DNA from: Linanthus parryae
Lineage: Eukaryota; Streptophyta; Magnoliopsida; Ericales; Polemoniaceae
NCBI GenBank assembly: GCA_023055425.1
Contig: JALGPY010000002.1
Span: 135,614,427-135,678,426 of the forward strand
Reading direction: 5' to 3'
DNA length: 64,000 nt
Notes under the pieces: generated by a model
The model's database searches: none
What the model was told of the DNA's origin: nothing
What the model saw: only the letters and a program-made list of their open reading frames with translations
Translations under genes and position numbers: made by a program
In this document: one piece after another, positions 1-11,133 of the stretch
How the letters are laid out: each line of letters begins with the position of its first letter
Numbering within the stretch: position 1 is the first letter of the stretch

Positions 1-3000
1 TTCCAAATGGAGTTAGACCACCTAACATGGTTGACTCTGAGTATGAATTCAAATTCTACACTTGGTCTGATAGCCTGTTAAGGCATTGATTGATTTTTGC
101 ATGATGTCACCAAAGCTTTGAAAGATCAGAAATGGATATTGGATAGTGGATGTTCCAGGCATAGGAGTGGGAAGAAATCTTTATTCTCAGAACTGAAAGA
201 ACAATCAGAGGGAACAATCACACTTGGTGACAAAGCAAAGTGAAACATAATTGGTATTGGAAGTGTTGGTAACAATTCTGCATATTCAATTTCTGATGTT
301 TATTTAGTTCATGGTCTTAAGTATAATTTGTTGAGTATTTCTCAGTTTTGTGACAAAGGTAATAAGGTTGTATTTGAAAAAGAGAAATGTGTGGTGGAAG
401 ATGAGAAATCAGGCAATGGCATTCTCACTACTCCTAGGTCACATAATGTTTACGCACTGTGTACTGAAAAAGTTGCAGGTGATAGTCTGAAGTGTCTCAA
501 AGCTTTGAAGGATGACTCAAAACTATGGCACAGAAAGCTTGGTCATATAAGCATGCATTCCTTGAATAAACTCATTTCAAAAGATCTGGTAAGGGGATTG
601 CCAATCCTTAAATTCAAATATAATGAGTTTTGAAAGGCATGTACTCAAGGCAAACAAACCAGAAGCTCATTCAAGCCAAGTAATTTCGTAAGTACCTCCA
701 GACCCTTAGAAATGCTACATATAGACTTGTGTGGTCCAATGAGGGTTCAAACACCCAGAGGTAAGAGATATATGCTTGTTGTAGTTGATGATTACTCTAG
801 ATATAGCTGGGTTATGTTTATTAGAGAAAAGTCTGAAGCATAATCTGAATTTTCTAAACTTCGCAAGGAGCTTCAAACTTTGAAAAACTTACCTGTTGCA
901 TCTATTAGAAGTGATCATGGTAGAGAATTTGATCAACTTGATTTTGATTTATTTTTTCAAAGCATGGCATCTCACACAACATTTCTGCACCTAGAACTCC
1001 TCAGCAAAATGGTGAGGAAAAATAGGACTCTTGAAGACATGTCTAGAACCATGTTACTTGAAAGTAATTTGCCAAAATCTTTGTGGGCAGAAGTTGTTAA
1101 TACTGCCAATTATGTGCTCAATAGATGTTTGATCAAGCCAATTTTGAAGTAAACCCCTTATGAACTGTTTAATGGCAGGAAGCCTAGTGTTGCTTACTTT
1201 AAGCCTTTTGGCTGTAGTTGTTTTGTGCATAACAATGACAAAGATAATCTTGGTAAGTTTGATGCTAGAAGTGATGAAGGTGTGTTTCTTGGTTATTCTC
1301 AAACTAGCAAAGCTTACAGGGTTTATAATAAGAGATCTAAGATTGTAGAGGAGAGTATTCATATTGTTTTTCATGAAAGTATTGATGATTCTCTGTGTGG
1401 AAGTTCTGCAGATCTTAGTTTGAATAAATATGAGGCTGATGATGATCTTGAGAAAGTCAGCAAGAGCAAAACTAAGCATCAAAAACTTTCAGAAGAATCT
1501 CAAAGCCTTGAACCCCCTGCTGAGCCAAAATCTCAAAGGCTTGACACAGAGATTGACAGGAAATATGATGGTCCTTCTACTGTATCAAGAACTCAAAGCC
1601 TTGAAGGTCCATACACTTGGACACCCAGAAAGAAGTTCAAATATCTCTCAGATCATCCTGCTGAGAATATTATATCAGATCCAACAACTGGAACTCAGAC
1701 AATAGGTCAATTGAGAAATCTATGTGCATTCAGTGCTTTTTTATCACTCATTTAGCCCAAAAATGCAAAGGAAGCACTAGGGGATGCAGATTGGATCATT
1801 GCAATGCAGAATGAGCTGAATGAGTTTGAAATGAATAAGGTCTGGAATTTGGTTTCTAAACTAAAAGATCAATCAGTGATTGGAACAAGATGGGTGTTCA
1901 GAAATAAGCTTGATGAAAAAGGTAAGTTTGTGAGAAACAAAGCAAGACTGGTTGCACAGGGATACAATCAAGAGGAAGGTATTGATTATGAGGAAACATT
2001 TTCCTCTGTTGGAAGGTTAGAAGCTATTGGAATACTTCTTGCATTTGCATCACATAATCACATGAACCTTTTTTTTAAATGGATGTCAAATGTGCTTTTC
2101 TGAATGGTTATCTACAAGAAGAAGCATATGTTGCTCAACTACCAGGTTTTGAAAATGATATTTTTCCTAATCATGTATAAAAACTGTACCAAGACTTATA
2201 TGGACTTAAGCAAGCCCCAAAGGCTTGGTATGACAGACTCTCAAAGTTTTTGTGAAAATGGTTTTAAGAGAGGTTTGGTTGATAAAACTCTTTTTATAAA
2301 AAATAAGGAAAAAGATATTTTAGTTGTTCATATATATGTAGATGATATTATTTTTGGTGCTACTAATGATGCTCTTTCAAAAGAGTTTTCAAGTCTAATG
2401 TGCAGGAAATTTGAAATGATCTTGATGGGAGAACAATTTCTTTCTTGGACTTCATGTACATCAAATGAAGAAAGGATTTTTTGTGCATCAAGGAAAGTAC
2501 ACCCTGGACTTGTTAAAAAAAATATAACATGTCACAGTCCAAGGTTGTAAAGACCCCTATGAGTTCATAACTGTCTCTAGACAAGGACACAACTGGTAAG
2601 AGCGTAAATCAGAAAGAATATATAGTGTTATTGGTTCACTTTTGTATCTAACTGCTAGTAGACCAAATATTAAGTTTAGTGTATGCATTTTTTCAAGGTT
2701 TCATACTGATCCTAAAGAAAGTCATTTAATTTCTGTAAAAAGGATCTTTAGATATTTGAATGGAACCAAAGACTTGGGGATTTGGTATCCAGGAATGACT
2801 AATTTTCTGTTGAGTGGATATTCAGATGCAGACTTTGCAGGTTAGAAAGTAGACAGAAAGCGTACTTCTGGATGTTGCCTGTTTCTTGGATCTTCATTGA
2901 TAAGTTGGCATTCAAAGAAGCAGAATTCAGTAGCCTTGTCAACTGTAGAAGCTGAATATATTGCAGCTGGAGCTTGCTGTTCACAGGTTTTATGAATTGC

Positions 3001-3284
3001 ACAGCAGCTAAGAGATCTTGGATATGATTTAAAAAATATGCCAATTAACTGTGACAACAAGTGCCATTTCAATAACAAAGAATCCAGTACAGCACTCAAG
3101 GACAAAGCATATAGATGTGAGACATCATATTCATAGAGATCACACAGAAAAAGGTGACATAGTTCTATCTTTTATTTCTACTTCTAAGCAAATAGCTGAT
3201 ATTTTCATTAAACCACTGCCAGATGAGAGGTTTGCATCCCTAAGGCTTGAATTGGGTATGTTAAACAAGGATGTATTGGTTTAG
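1..3284 (+). pseudogene. pol: Decayed Sirevirus pol (protease, integrase, RT, RNase H)
   Basis: Reads as a Ty1/copia polyprotein. The protease motif WILDSGC starts at 133, followed by the pre-integrase block ending in LWHRKLGH (about 526-546). The integrase core has its first Asp at 724-726 (HIDLCGP) and second at 913-915 (RSDHGREF). The reverse transcriptase has YVDD at 2335-2346, and the RNase H part covers about 2810-3284, ending near KPLPDERF. In-frame stops lie at 241, 631, 841, 1150 and 1753. The region around the third catalytic acidic residue of integrase (about 970-1025) is disrupted, and about 2078-2250 is read in another frame. The integrase-RT linker (1430-1700) is polar and carries three copies of a TCAAAGSCTTGA palindrome. 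A functional product is not expected. Confidence 0.9.
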
Positions 3285-3721
3285 GGGGAGTAATCAGTCA
3301 CTATGTGCAATATCTTTGTCATTTCAAAGCCTTGAGATTATATTTTCTGGAGCCTTGAAAACATAGATCAAAGCTTTGAAGTTTCTGTATTACTCTAAAA
3401 CTTCTCAAAGCTTTGAACTATTGTTTCATTTCTGTGATAAGTGGATTTTCATTATCTTAAAAAATTTGATCATGAAAAATTTTGTGTTATCTTTTTAAAT
3501 AATTACAGAATCATTTCAAATGTTCAGAGATTTGTTCAAAATATCTACAAATATCTTGAAAATCTTCTCAAACCTTTTTGTATGTAAATCTCCTACTTTT
3601 AGTCAAACTCTCTACCTACTTAAGCGAGCTTCAGGACTTATTTTCTCTCATTCTATACTTCAATTTCTTCGTCTCTATCTCTCTCTCTCCCCATTCTCTC
3701 AATTTCTCAAACCCTACCCAA
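3285..3721 (+). other. Spacer between pol and env-like ORF
   Basis: No ORF of note. A purine tract (TTAGGGGGAG, about 3282-3291) directly follows the pol stop and resembles the later polypurine tracts. Three TCAAAGCYTTGA palindromes lie at 3324, 3368 and 3405. The last 100 bases before the next ORF are pyrimidine-rich (TCTCTCTCTC), as in a plant 5' leader. Role in expressing the downstream ORF is inference. Confidence 0.5.
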
Positions 3722-5264
3722 ATGGAGAGAAAATCCGAAAGAATCAAGCAGCTAGGTCAGACCTCCAACAAGAGGGTGAAAAGAAAAGTTAACAGAAAGA
3801 TCACCATTCATGGATCAAACTCAGAAGACACGGACAGTGTTCATGAGACCTCACCCCCTGCAATGAAGACCAAGAAAGGGAAGGAAGTTCAAGAGGAAAC
3901 TAGGGCTGGGTCAGATTCAGAATCTGCAAAAGAGGAGGTGGTGAAATAAATGGGGAATAAGGATCAGGAGGAGGAGTCAAGCAAGAAAAAGAAAGAGGTG
4001 ATTGCTGAGAAAGAAAAGAGGAATGTACCCTCTACAAAGGATAAGAAGGCTGGTGAAAAGAAAGCAGAAACAACCCCCGAGAAGAAGGGTGAAGAAACCA
4101 CTGGGAAGAAGAGGGTGAAATACAGTGCATTAAAAACCAAGAAGGCCACAAACTTTGGTTAGAATATCTTGCCTGAATCTTGGTTTGTTAATTCGGATGT
4201 CAAGAAGGTTTGGATTGATGGGTATGCATCTTCAAAAGTTTCTTTTTGTAGTATGATCAGTTCTGATTTATTGGAGATTCTAGACTTAGACTACATTAAG
4301 AAATTGAGAAGTTCAGCTGTTAAAAGTATGTTAAACCCACCCTCTGAAGCCTATCCTAGGTTAACCAGACTGTTCTATTTGGATCTGGTTCAAGAGCTTG
4401 ATGATAGTGATAAATATATCCTAACCTCAAAGGTGGCTGGAGTGGACATTAGGTTAGATCACGGGGTGTTCTCCAAAGTTTTGGGAGTGCCTAGGAAGTA
4501 TAAGGTTGGTGACTATCCTGATAGAAAAGAAATCCTAGAGAAAGCCAAAGCTATGTTTTTCTTGGAGGGAACCACTTCTGAACCCGAACCGTTAACACAT
4601 TCCGTGTTCAACTATGAAGCCAAAATTCATTTTTTCCATCATTATGAGGTGTGTGGTATGAATACTCAAAAGAGTTGGTAACATACAAGGTTTTAATCCT
4701 GATGTACTTGATTTGTCAAGGTTTTGAGGTAGACCTTCCTACTATGGTAATAGAACACATGGTTTACTGTGGGACTAGGACTAGAAACCACTCTCTACCC
4801 TATGCCAATGTTTTACCACTGTTTTTAAAACATTTTGGAGTATATTTGAAGGATGAAGAGAAGATTACTACTCGTTTTGAGGTATTTGATGAGGCATCCC
4901 TTCAAAGGATTGGAATTGTGTATACTGCTAAGGGAAAGTGGAAGTTCTATTCAGAGTTGAGTGCTAAAGAGCTGAAAGAAAAGGAGTTTATCAAACCTAG
5001 AGCTGCTTCAACCCCTAAGGTGCCTGGTCATCTGGATTTCTCACACATCATAGATAGGGTTGAATTTCTGGAAGATGGTGTGGAGCATTTGAGACAGGGA
5101 TTGTTTCATTTGTCCAATGATCTGACTAAGTTCAAAGGTTTGGTGTTGAACTAGCTTGACCTGATCATCAATGGTTTGGATGTAGAGAAAGTGCCTTCTT
5201 CAGAAAGTAGAGAAACTAGCATTGATTCAGAAGAAGTTCTGGGAGAAGCTCTCAAGAAGCAGAA

Positions 5265-5295
<31 letters not shown>

Positions 5296-5592
5296 AAAGG
5301 TATTCCAGTTGTTCCGACTTCAAAGGATCTCTTTGATCAGTCTGATGAAGAGGCAGATAATGAGGAAACTGCGGCAGAGAAAGCTGAAGAGGAAGCTGCT
5401 AATCTTGACAAATTGGTTGATGAGGTTTTTGAGAAGATGAAAACTGAAGAAGCTCATGGAAAGAAAGCTGCAGAGCAAGGAGAGGAAGCTGAGGAACAGG
5501 ATGAAGATGGAGAAGTCTTAGAAGAAGAACAAGAAGAGGCTCTGGGAAAAGGCAAAGGAACATCAAAGTCTACAGGATCTTCAACGCCTTGA
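3722..5592 (+). pseudogene. Sirevirus env-like ORF (broken)
   Basis: This second ORF sits where Sireviruses carry their env-like gene, whose function is unknown. Reading from ATG 3722, a basic and acidic low-complexity N-terminus (about 145 codons, Lys/Glu-rich) is followed by a globular block (about 4170-5150) with the motif RTRNHSLPYANVL, typical of the plant env-like or 'putative plant transposon protein' domain. A probable coiled coil follows, then a Lys run and an acidic tail rich in Glu and Ala. Breaks: stops at 3947, 4160 and 5152, and a frameshift near 4650-4680. A pure AAG microsatellite at about 5265-5297 encodes the Lys run. No confident signal peptide or membrane segment was seen. 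The family assignment rests on position and the RTRN..LPY motif. Confidence 0.75.
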
Positions 5593-5934
5593 ACCTCATC
5601 TCTCTATTCTTTCTACTCTCTTCAGTCCTGGAGCTTAGGCTATTAATCCTATTTGCTTTTATAAACTCTGAACATATCCAACATTTTCTTCAACTTTTTC
5701 GATGTAAGTCAAAAAGGGGGAGAAGATTATGTGTTTTATGTGTTTTTGTTTCATGTTTTTAGGATGTTTAGTATCTAATTTTATGATGTTTAATAAATTC
5801 TGGATTTGGTGATGTTTCTCTATGCAATTATGTGGTTTTTGAATTTATATTCTGTGATTTATTTACTACTGTTTGTAAGTTGCAGGATATCAATTGTTCA
5901 GATAATGTGTTTTGTCTTTTATCAAGGGGGAGAT
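5593..5934 (+). promoter_or_regulatory. Sirevirus 3' UTR with two polypurine tracts
   Basis: Non-coding stretch after the env-like ORF. It holds an AAAAAGGGGGAGAAG tract at 5711-5725 and a second, AAGGGGGAGA, at 5924-5933. The second immediately precedes the TG that opens the 3' LTR, so it is the likely primer for plus-strand synthesis. Together with the tract after pol, this makes three PPT-like tracts. Several PPT copies are a known Sirevirus trait. Confidence 0.7.
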
Positions 5935-7418
5935 TGATAATTCTGAAGCTCATGGATATTATGATATGAAAATACAGGCAGAGAGCTTAGCTCCTTGATG
6001 ATGAAAGCCAGAAACACAATCATAAGAAATTGCCAAGTACAAAAGCTTCAAAGCTTTGAGTTACTGTAGCAGCTCCTGTATGCTGTGTTTTTCTAACTAT
6101 TTTGTGCAGGTTTTGGTTATGTTTTGATGATGATTAGTTTAGTTATATAATTATATTCAGCAATCTATGTTCTAAGATGATCACTGCAGGATTAAATTAA
6201 ATTTAAAATCCAATATACATTTTGAAGAAGTTAGCAGACAAAGCTTCAAAGCTTTAATATTTTCAAGTCACTCTTTACAGCTACGTTCTTCTAACCATCT
6301 TTCTGTGTGCAGATTGATTCAGTGTTACTTGGCTAATTTTACATGCTGATTATTGTCTATTATTGTGGACTCTATATCGGTTATTTGATATATTCATGAG
6401 ATTGGATATACTTGTTAACCCAGAGCTATCAGCAGACAAGTCTAGCATGATTTTCTCTTTATTATGTAGCTGCTGTTTCAAGCAGATCTCTTTGCTAGAT
6501 TGTACTGTTATTTGTTTGATCTTGTTTGCTAAGTTTTTGCAGGTTTGTAGGATTCTCCAACATCCATAAACAGATCAGCAAAGTATTAAAATTGAGCTGT
6601 TAACAGGAGCTTATCAGATAGGAGATATTTTAGGAGTTCTGTTCCTAAAATCTTTCAAGTTAGTTGCAGACTAAAACAACCATATAAGTTTGTATTGCAG
6701 AGACTTATAAGAGATACAGAGGTCGTGTTTTTGAAGAGAGGACATTCATCTGGGAAGATCAATTACATACAGCACTTCAAATCATTCAGGGAATCAATTC
6801 AAGCAGGCTGAAGATCATTCAAATCCAGAAGAACTCTTCCAGGCTTTAAAAAGCTTATTCTTTCTGAATTCTTCTCTCTGTAATTAATTTCTTTATTTTA
6901 TAAAACCTCACTAAACTTAGTAGTTTGTTTGTTCAAGTGAACAACAAGAGGTTCTTATCGTTCAACAAGTTGTAGCCTGTAACTAGATAGGTTGGGAACC
7001 ACAAGCTGTATAATTGTAAGGTAGGTCACTTAGGCTTGAGATCTAGGGCTAAATTTGGGTGGTTAATAAGAAGTTGTGTTTGAATTTTGGAGGGATTAGA
7101 TCCCTCAGACAGAGACTAGGTCCTATTGGGACTCTGTAAAATATATGTGTTCTTGTTATTTACTTTTGCTGCATTTACTTCTTGTTTAAATTGGAAGTCT
7201 CAAATCTTTGGAGCTTTCCAAGTCTCAAAGTTTTGAAGCCTCTATACTCTGCAGTTATATCCTTAAGCTTTACAAGTTCTTTTCAAATATTTGAGATATC
7301 AACAGTTTGTTCTTCTGAAAGTTTCAAAAGAGTTTTGGCAAAAGTTAGCATACCCTATTCAACCCCCTCCCTTCTAGAGTATTATTATACCTGTTTACAC
7401 CTACATTACACACTTTCA
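5935..7418 (+). repeat. Sirevirus 3' LTR (about 1.48 kb)
   Basis: Starts TGATAATTCTGAAGC directly after the polypurine tract and ends CTACATTACACACTTTCA. Palindromes of the TCAAAGCTTTGA type occur at 6048 and, in weaker form, at 6246 and around 7226. The right part (about 6630-7418) aligns by eye with 58330-59141, including the run AACAAGAGGTTCTT, the stretch with TAGATAGGTTGG..ACCACAAG and the C-rich block just before the end. The right boundary is supported by that second copy, which ends in the same ACACTTTCA. Confidence 0.8.
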
Positions 7419-9217
7419 CTAATACTACTACGATTCAAAAGAGCTAGTAAATATGAAAGTGAAGTTGGGTCAATTGATTTCGCTAGAGAACTTGCAAGTG
7501 AAGTTCAAAACCCAAAACTTGTATTAAGTGAAGAAATATAGATTCTAAAGCAAAGAGGAATGTCTAGTTCAAGAATTCAAGAGCAAAACTCAAAATCGAG
7601 TTATGTCAAGCATCAAGGATATGTACTCATCTAAGTGAGTCCACATACAAGATCAAGCCACAATTCGAATTTTCCTTTCGACACACGAATTCAATGATCT
7701 CGACATCCAAACTTGTGAAAACTTGAAGAACAATTGAACACATAACAACAAGCCATCCAACTTCATCAATAAACCCAACAATTAAACTAGCTAGACATTA
7801 TAGATTCAAGAGAATAAGAGAGAAATGATGTTTTCATTACCAATACTTGAATCAAACACTTGTAATCATTAATTTAAACCTCTCAAACACTTGAAACTAC
7901 AAATTACTAAGCAAAATCGCTAAAACACAAAGCTAAGCTATCAAATAGTGAATAATTTTCCCCAACAAGCTACTGCTGCTGCTGTTGCAGTACCAAGAAT
8001 GGCAAGAACAACAGCAAAACAGAGCAGAAACAGCAGCTCAAGAACAGTCAGGAAGAACCCAGAAAAATCGACTGAAACTTGTCCAGTTCGTCACTCCTCT
8101 CACCCTCTCTACCTCTTTCTCAGTTCTTGACCCTTAGGTAGCTCAAGAAAAACCCAGAGGTGGGCGAAATCGGAGAGAGAGAGAGAGAAATGTGAAACAG
8201 AGGAACGACGTAGTACTGTGGACCTAAAATGTTTGAGAGTCTCCCAATTTCTTCAACTTCGCTTTATATAGATGGTAAGGGTGGATTTAGATTCTCTAAG
8301 GGATCATCTCCACCCTTGAATTGAACCCCAAACACTCTCTATCGTCGATTCCCTTCTTGTCTTCATGAACCCTATAAATTAGGGCTTTCTTGGTTACTTC
8401 CTTTTGGGCCGAATTAGGGGCTGGGTTAGATTGAGCGAGGGAAAAAGAGCGATTTGGGACCGAACTTGAATGGTTTGGTGGTGATTTGGGGACGGCCGAA
8501 GCTTCCTCGAAGCTTGGTTGCACGTCAATGGAGTCTCTGGTTGCTGTCCGTCGTGAGGAAGAAGAAGCACACTGTGTGCTGATCAGTTTTGTTCGTTTAT
8601 TGCAACTCAGCCCTCTTTTTGCTGGGGGATTTTAATATGGACCCCAGCTACTCTTTTGTAACGATAAACTATCCCTCGACGTCTTAAAAAGTACAAATAC
8701 CTCCCCTGGATGTTAGTTTCTCTTCTTTAGGACCCTTAGAAACTTTGAATTAACTCCACTTAGCCCCTGGTTCCGTTAAGTTCTTCTCAAATATGCCCTT
8801 TGATATAACTTTGGCCTTATGATTGGTCACTTGACTTCTTGAAATTCACTTTTTGGCCTCTATCTTCCCTTTTCCTCTTCATTTAAGCCCTTGAAACTTC
8901 TCTTTAACTTGCAATTTAGTTGCTTTGTCTTTAACTTTAGCCTCTTTATCACTTGATTTCTTCAAATTAAGTCCCTTTAGCTCATTCTTCATATTCCTTG
9001 GCCCTCCTAAGCTCCCTTGAACCTCCTCTTTGAGTATTGTAATATAAATTCTTGAGTTCCAAAGCGCAATATTTCCTACAAAATAAAGAAATTCCACACA
9101 AACTAAAAGAAACAAGCATAAGTCTTGAAATAGGGATATAATGAATAAATTACACTTAAAAGCAAGTTAAGAAGAGTTCAATAACCTAATAAAATTTGCA
9201 ATTTACAATCCTTAACA
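7419..9217 (-). repeat. Unassigned LTR-like or LARD-like block, probably minus strand
   Basis: No coding sequence is recognisable; ORFs here are short and low-complexity. Read on the minus strand, the block begins TGTTAAGG at 9217, next to the Athila protease fragment. It has a TATATAAAG promoter-like motif at about 8265-8275 and, downstream of it, a GA/CT microsatellite (8172-8188) and CT-rich leader-like sequence. That arrangement resembles a gypsy LTR (U3, TATA, CT-rich start). No second copy is in the window, so both ends and the class are uncertain. It may include more than one fragment between 7419 and about 7950, where I see nothing identifiable. Confidence 0.3.
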
Positions 9218-9686
9218 GTTGCCACAGAAACAGAAGGATCGGGAAAGCTTTGTGATAAAAGCTAACTAGGGAGGAGCTTACACGGGACGTGCCCTATGTG
9301 ATTTGGGGGCTAGTGTCAACCAAATGCCACTTTCGGTCTTTCAGAAGATGGGAGTTCAAGCTCGTTCCACATGGATCAATCTACAGTTTGCTGATAAGTC
9401 TTGCAAGAGAGCTTATGGAGTGGTGGAAGACGTGCTTGTGAAGGTAGGGGATTCTATCATCCCTGCAGATTTTGTTACTCTGGATATGCCTGTGGGAGAT
9501 GTTCCGATCATCCTAGGTAGGCCCTTTTTGGCTACCCGTCGGACTCTCATTGATATTGAGAACAGTGAATTGATCATGAGGATCAATGATGCATGGGAGA
9601 CTTTCCAGGTTTCAAAGACGAGTCCACAACATTCTCAAGAGAAGACGCAATTTCCAATGGTCGTGCAAGCAATGCCCGAGAGTTGA
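9218..9686 (+). pseudogene. Athila-type gag-pol fragment: retropepsin domain
   Basis: In one frame the sequence reads ALCDLGASVNQMP, with the catalytic Asp codon at 9300-9302, then a region ending in the second conserved block VPIILGRPFLATRR (about 9508-9549), as in aspartic proteases of Athila/Tat gypsy elements. The usual Gly before the second block and the LGRPFL motif are present. An in-frame stop lies upstream of the active site (about 9267), and the frame closes at 9686 soon after the protease. No reverse transcriptase follows: about 170 bases later the post-pol signature of the family appears. This is a remnant of a polyprotein, not a gene. Confidence 0.75.
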
Positions 9687-10373
9687 GATGTTGTTAGTAT
9701 TGAGCCACCAAATTCAAAAGCTAAGGTTCACAAATTTATGTTGAGGATCCAGCATATGAAGCTGGATGAGAGGGCACGGGGTGCCAAACCACTTGTTTAG
9801 GGGAAATAAGGTTACTGGGTTGGGCTTTCGACCTTAAATTACAAGCGCTGATTGGGAGGCAACCCAATGTATTAGTTAGTTATTTGTTTTTCATATTCCG
9901 TTTTGATATTCATACATGATTTTGGGAGGTGAGAGAGAGTGGTTTAATATTTCCTATGAGTGTGCAGGACACAGGTACCGAAGAACCCTCAGGATTTCTC
10001 TTCTTGATGCGTGTGCACGATGTTGCATGCAGAACGAGGAACAACGAGCTCATTTGAAGAATTATACATGGTAGAGAAGTTTCTCGAGGTCGTGGAGTAG
10101 CTTATTTTCTTGGAGTATCATGGCAGCGAGTTGTTATCACGCGTTTGCACGCATCGGAATTCGGAGAGGAAATCACGGTTTCAAAAGCTTAAGATGCGAG
10201 ATTCATGAACAAGAGGGCAATTTTGAGAAGAAATGGGAAATCCCAGGATTTTTTGAATTTTCCAGTCAAAAATGGATTTTCCGTTGAATATGGACTCCAT
10301 CGGTGCAAGAATCGCGCAAAACGGATGCCGGATGAAGAAATTGGAGCAAAAATAGCATGGCAGATCTGGGGTA
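9687..10373 (+). other. Deleted pol junction and post-pol spacer of the Athila-like element
   Basis: Contains the junction where RT, RNase H and integrase have been lost, then GGGTTGGGCTTTCGACC and GGGAGGCAACCCAA (9856-9869), a block that normally follows pol in Athila-type elements. The rest is non-coding with no recognised protein. Confidence 0.5.
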
Positions 10374-10520
10374 TTTCGGGCCGAATTACCCCCTCCCACA
10401 TTTCGTGCCGAAATGAAAAGGGTCAACTTTTTTGAGATTTTGAAACAATTTCGGGCCGAAATTGTTGGGTCTAGTCACTTATTGGGGGCATTTTTCCCAT
10501 TTTGGGAGGAGTATATAAGC
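10374..10520 (+). promoter_or_regulatory. Internal promoter-like region with palindrome cluster and TATA box
   Basis: Three near-palindromes of the TTTCG..CGAAA type lie at 10374-10386, 10401-10413 and 10448-10464, followed by TATATAA at 10512-10518. About 30-110 bases further is a CT/CA-rich leader-like stretch. The same palindrome type occurs in the 3' LTR of this element (14810-14868), so these may be shared control sites. The region lies upstream of the env-like ORF at 11134. Use as a promoter for a subgenomic transcript is inference. Confidence 0.4.
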
Positions 10521-11133
10521 CAAAACCCGGCCAAGAAGGGTTCCACACCTCCCATTGGGATCAAACAACCTCTTCTTCATCTTCGTCCTCTCAAAACCAC
10601 AAGAACACCAAAACACCCCAAACCCTAAACTCATCCAAATTGAGAATTTCTTGTTGGGTTTTTCTCCTTGCAAGCTCGTCTACAAGATTAATTCTTCGGT
10701 TTTTGAGAAATAGTGAGCGGTTTGAGTGTGGGGGAAAACAAAGAGGAAAAGCTCCAAGAACACAAATTTTGCGATTCATCGGGGATTGGGCCGAATCTCA
10801 AGAAGATTCTTTTGATGGGGACACTGAGGAGCACAAGGAGGTATACTTGCCTCAAAGCGCTTGAATTTTTTAAAAATTGGTCGACCGATTCGGTCCATTC
10901 TTGACCAATTTTTGCGAAACCGGTCCCGTAAGAACGGTACTCCGGGACCGTAGGTACCAAAATCTTTCTCTCACTTTAAATTCTTGCTTAAGCACTTCGA
11001 GGTTTTAAATTTCTGCAAAATTGATACTTGTGAAGTTGTCTCGCGAAGGCCCCGGATACGTGCTTTGCGGGGATTGCGCGCTAGCTACCAGTTGAGTCGA
11101 TAGGTTATTTGCTTAGCTCACACTAGCCCTCAC
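10521..11133 (+). other. Leader-like stretch upstream of the env-like ORF
   Basis: No convincing coding sequence; short overlapping ORFs occur in several frames. GAG|GTATAC at about 10838 is a fair splice donor. A TATTTCTACTTCCAG acceptor-like site ends at 11177, just inside the next ORF. Splicing between them would join a leader to the env-like frame, as reported for env-like messages of related plant gypsy elements. This is unproven here. Confidence 0.3.

Larger units (their letters stand above)
1..7418 (+). mobile_element. Sirevirus-type Ty1/copia retrotransposon, 5' part outside the window
   Basis: The order protease, integrase, reverse transcriptase, RNase H, spacer, second env-like ORF, purine tract, LTR is that of the Sirevirus (SIRE/Maximus) lineage of Ty1/copia. 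The 5' LTR, leader and most of gag would lie to the left of base 1. The visible part is decayed, with several in-frame stops and frameshifts in both ORFs, so it is not autonomous. It ends at an LTR whose last bases are ACTTTCA at 7418. No target-site duplication can be checked because the left end is missing. A second, truncated LTR of the same family lies at about 58291-59141. Lineage is inferred from domain order and the extra ORF. Confidence 0.88.

Noticed and set aside
5222..5440. Arg-rich ORF overlapping the env-like ORF
   Set aside because: Frame shadow of the AAG microsatellite and acidic tail of the env-like ORF.
10502..10864. 120-codon ORF downstream of the internal TATA box
   Set aside because: Ser/Lys-rich, low-complexity, overlaps other ORFs in all frames, and no similarity recognised; kept as leader.
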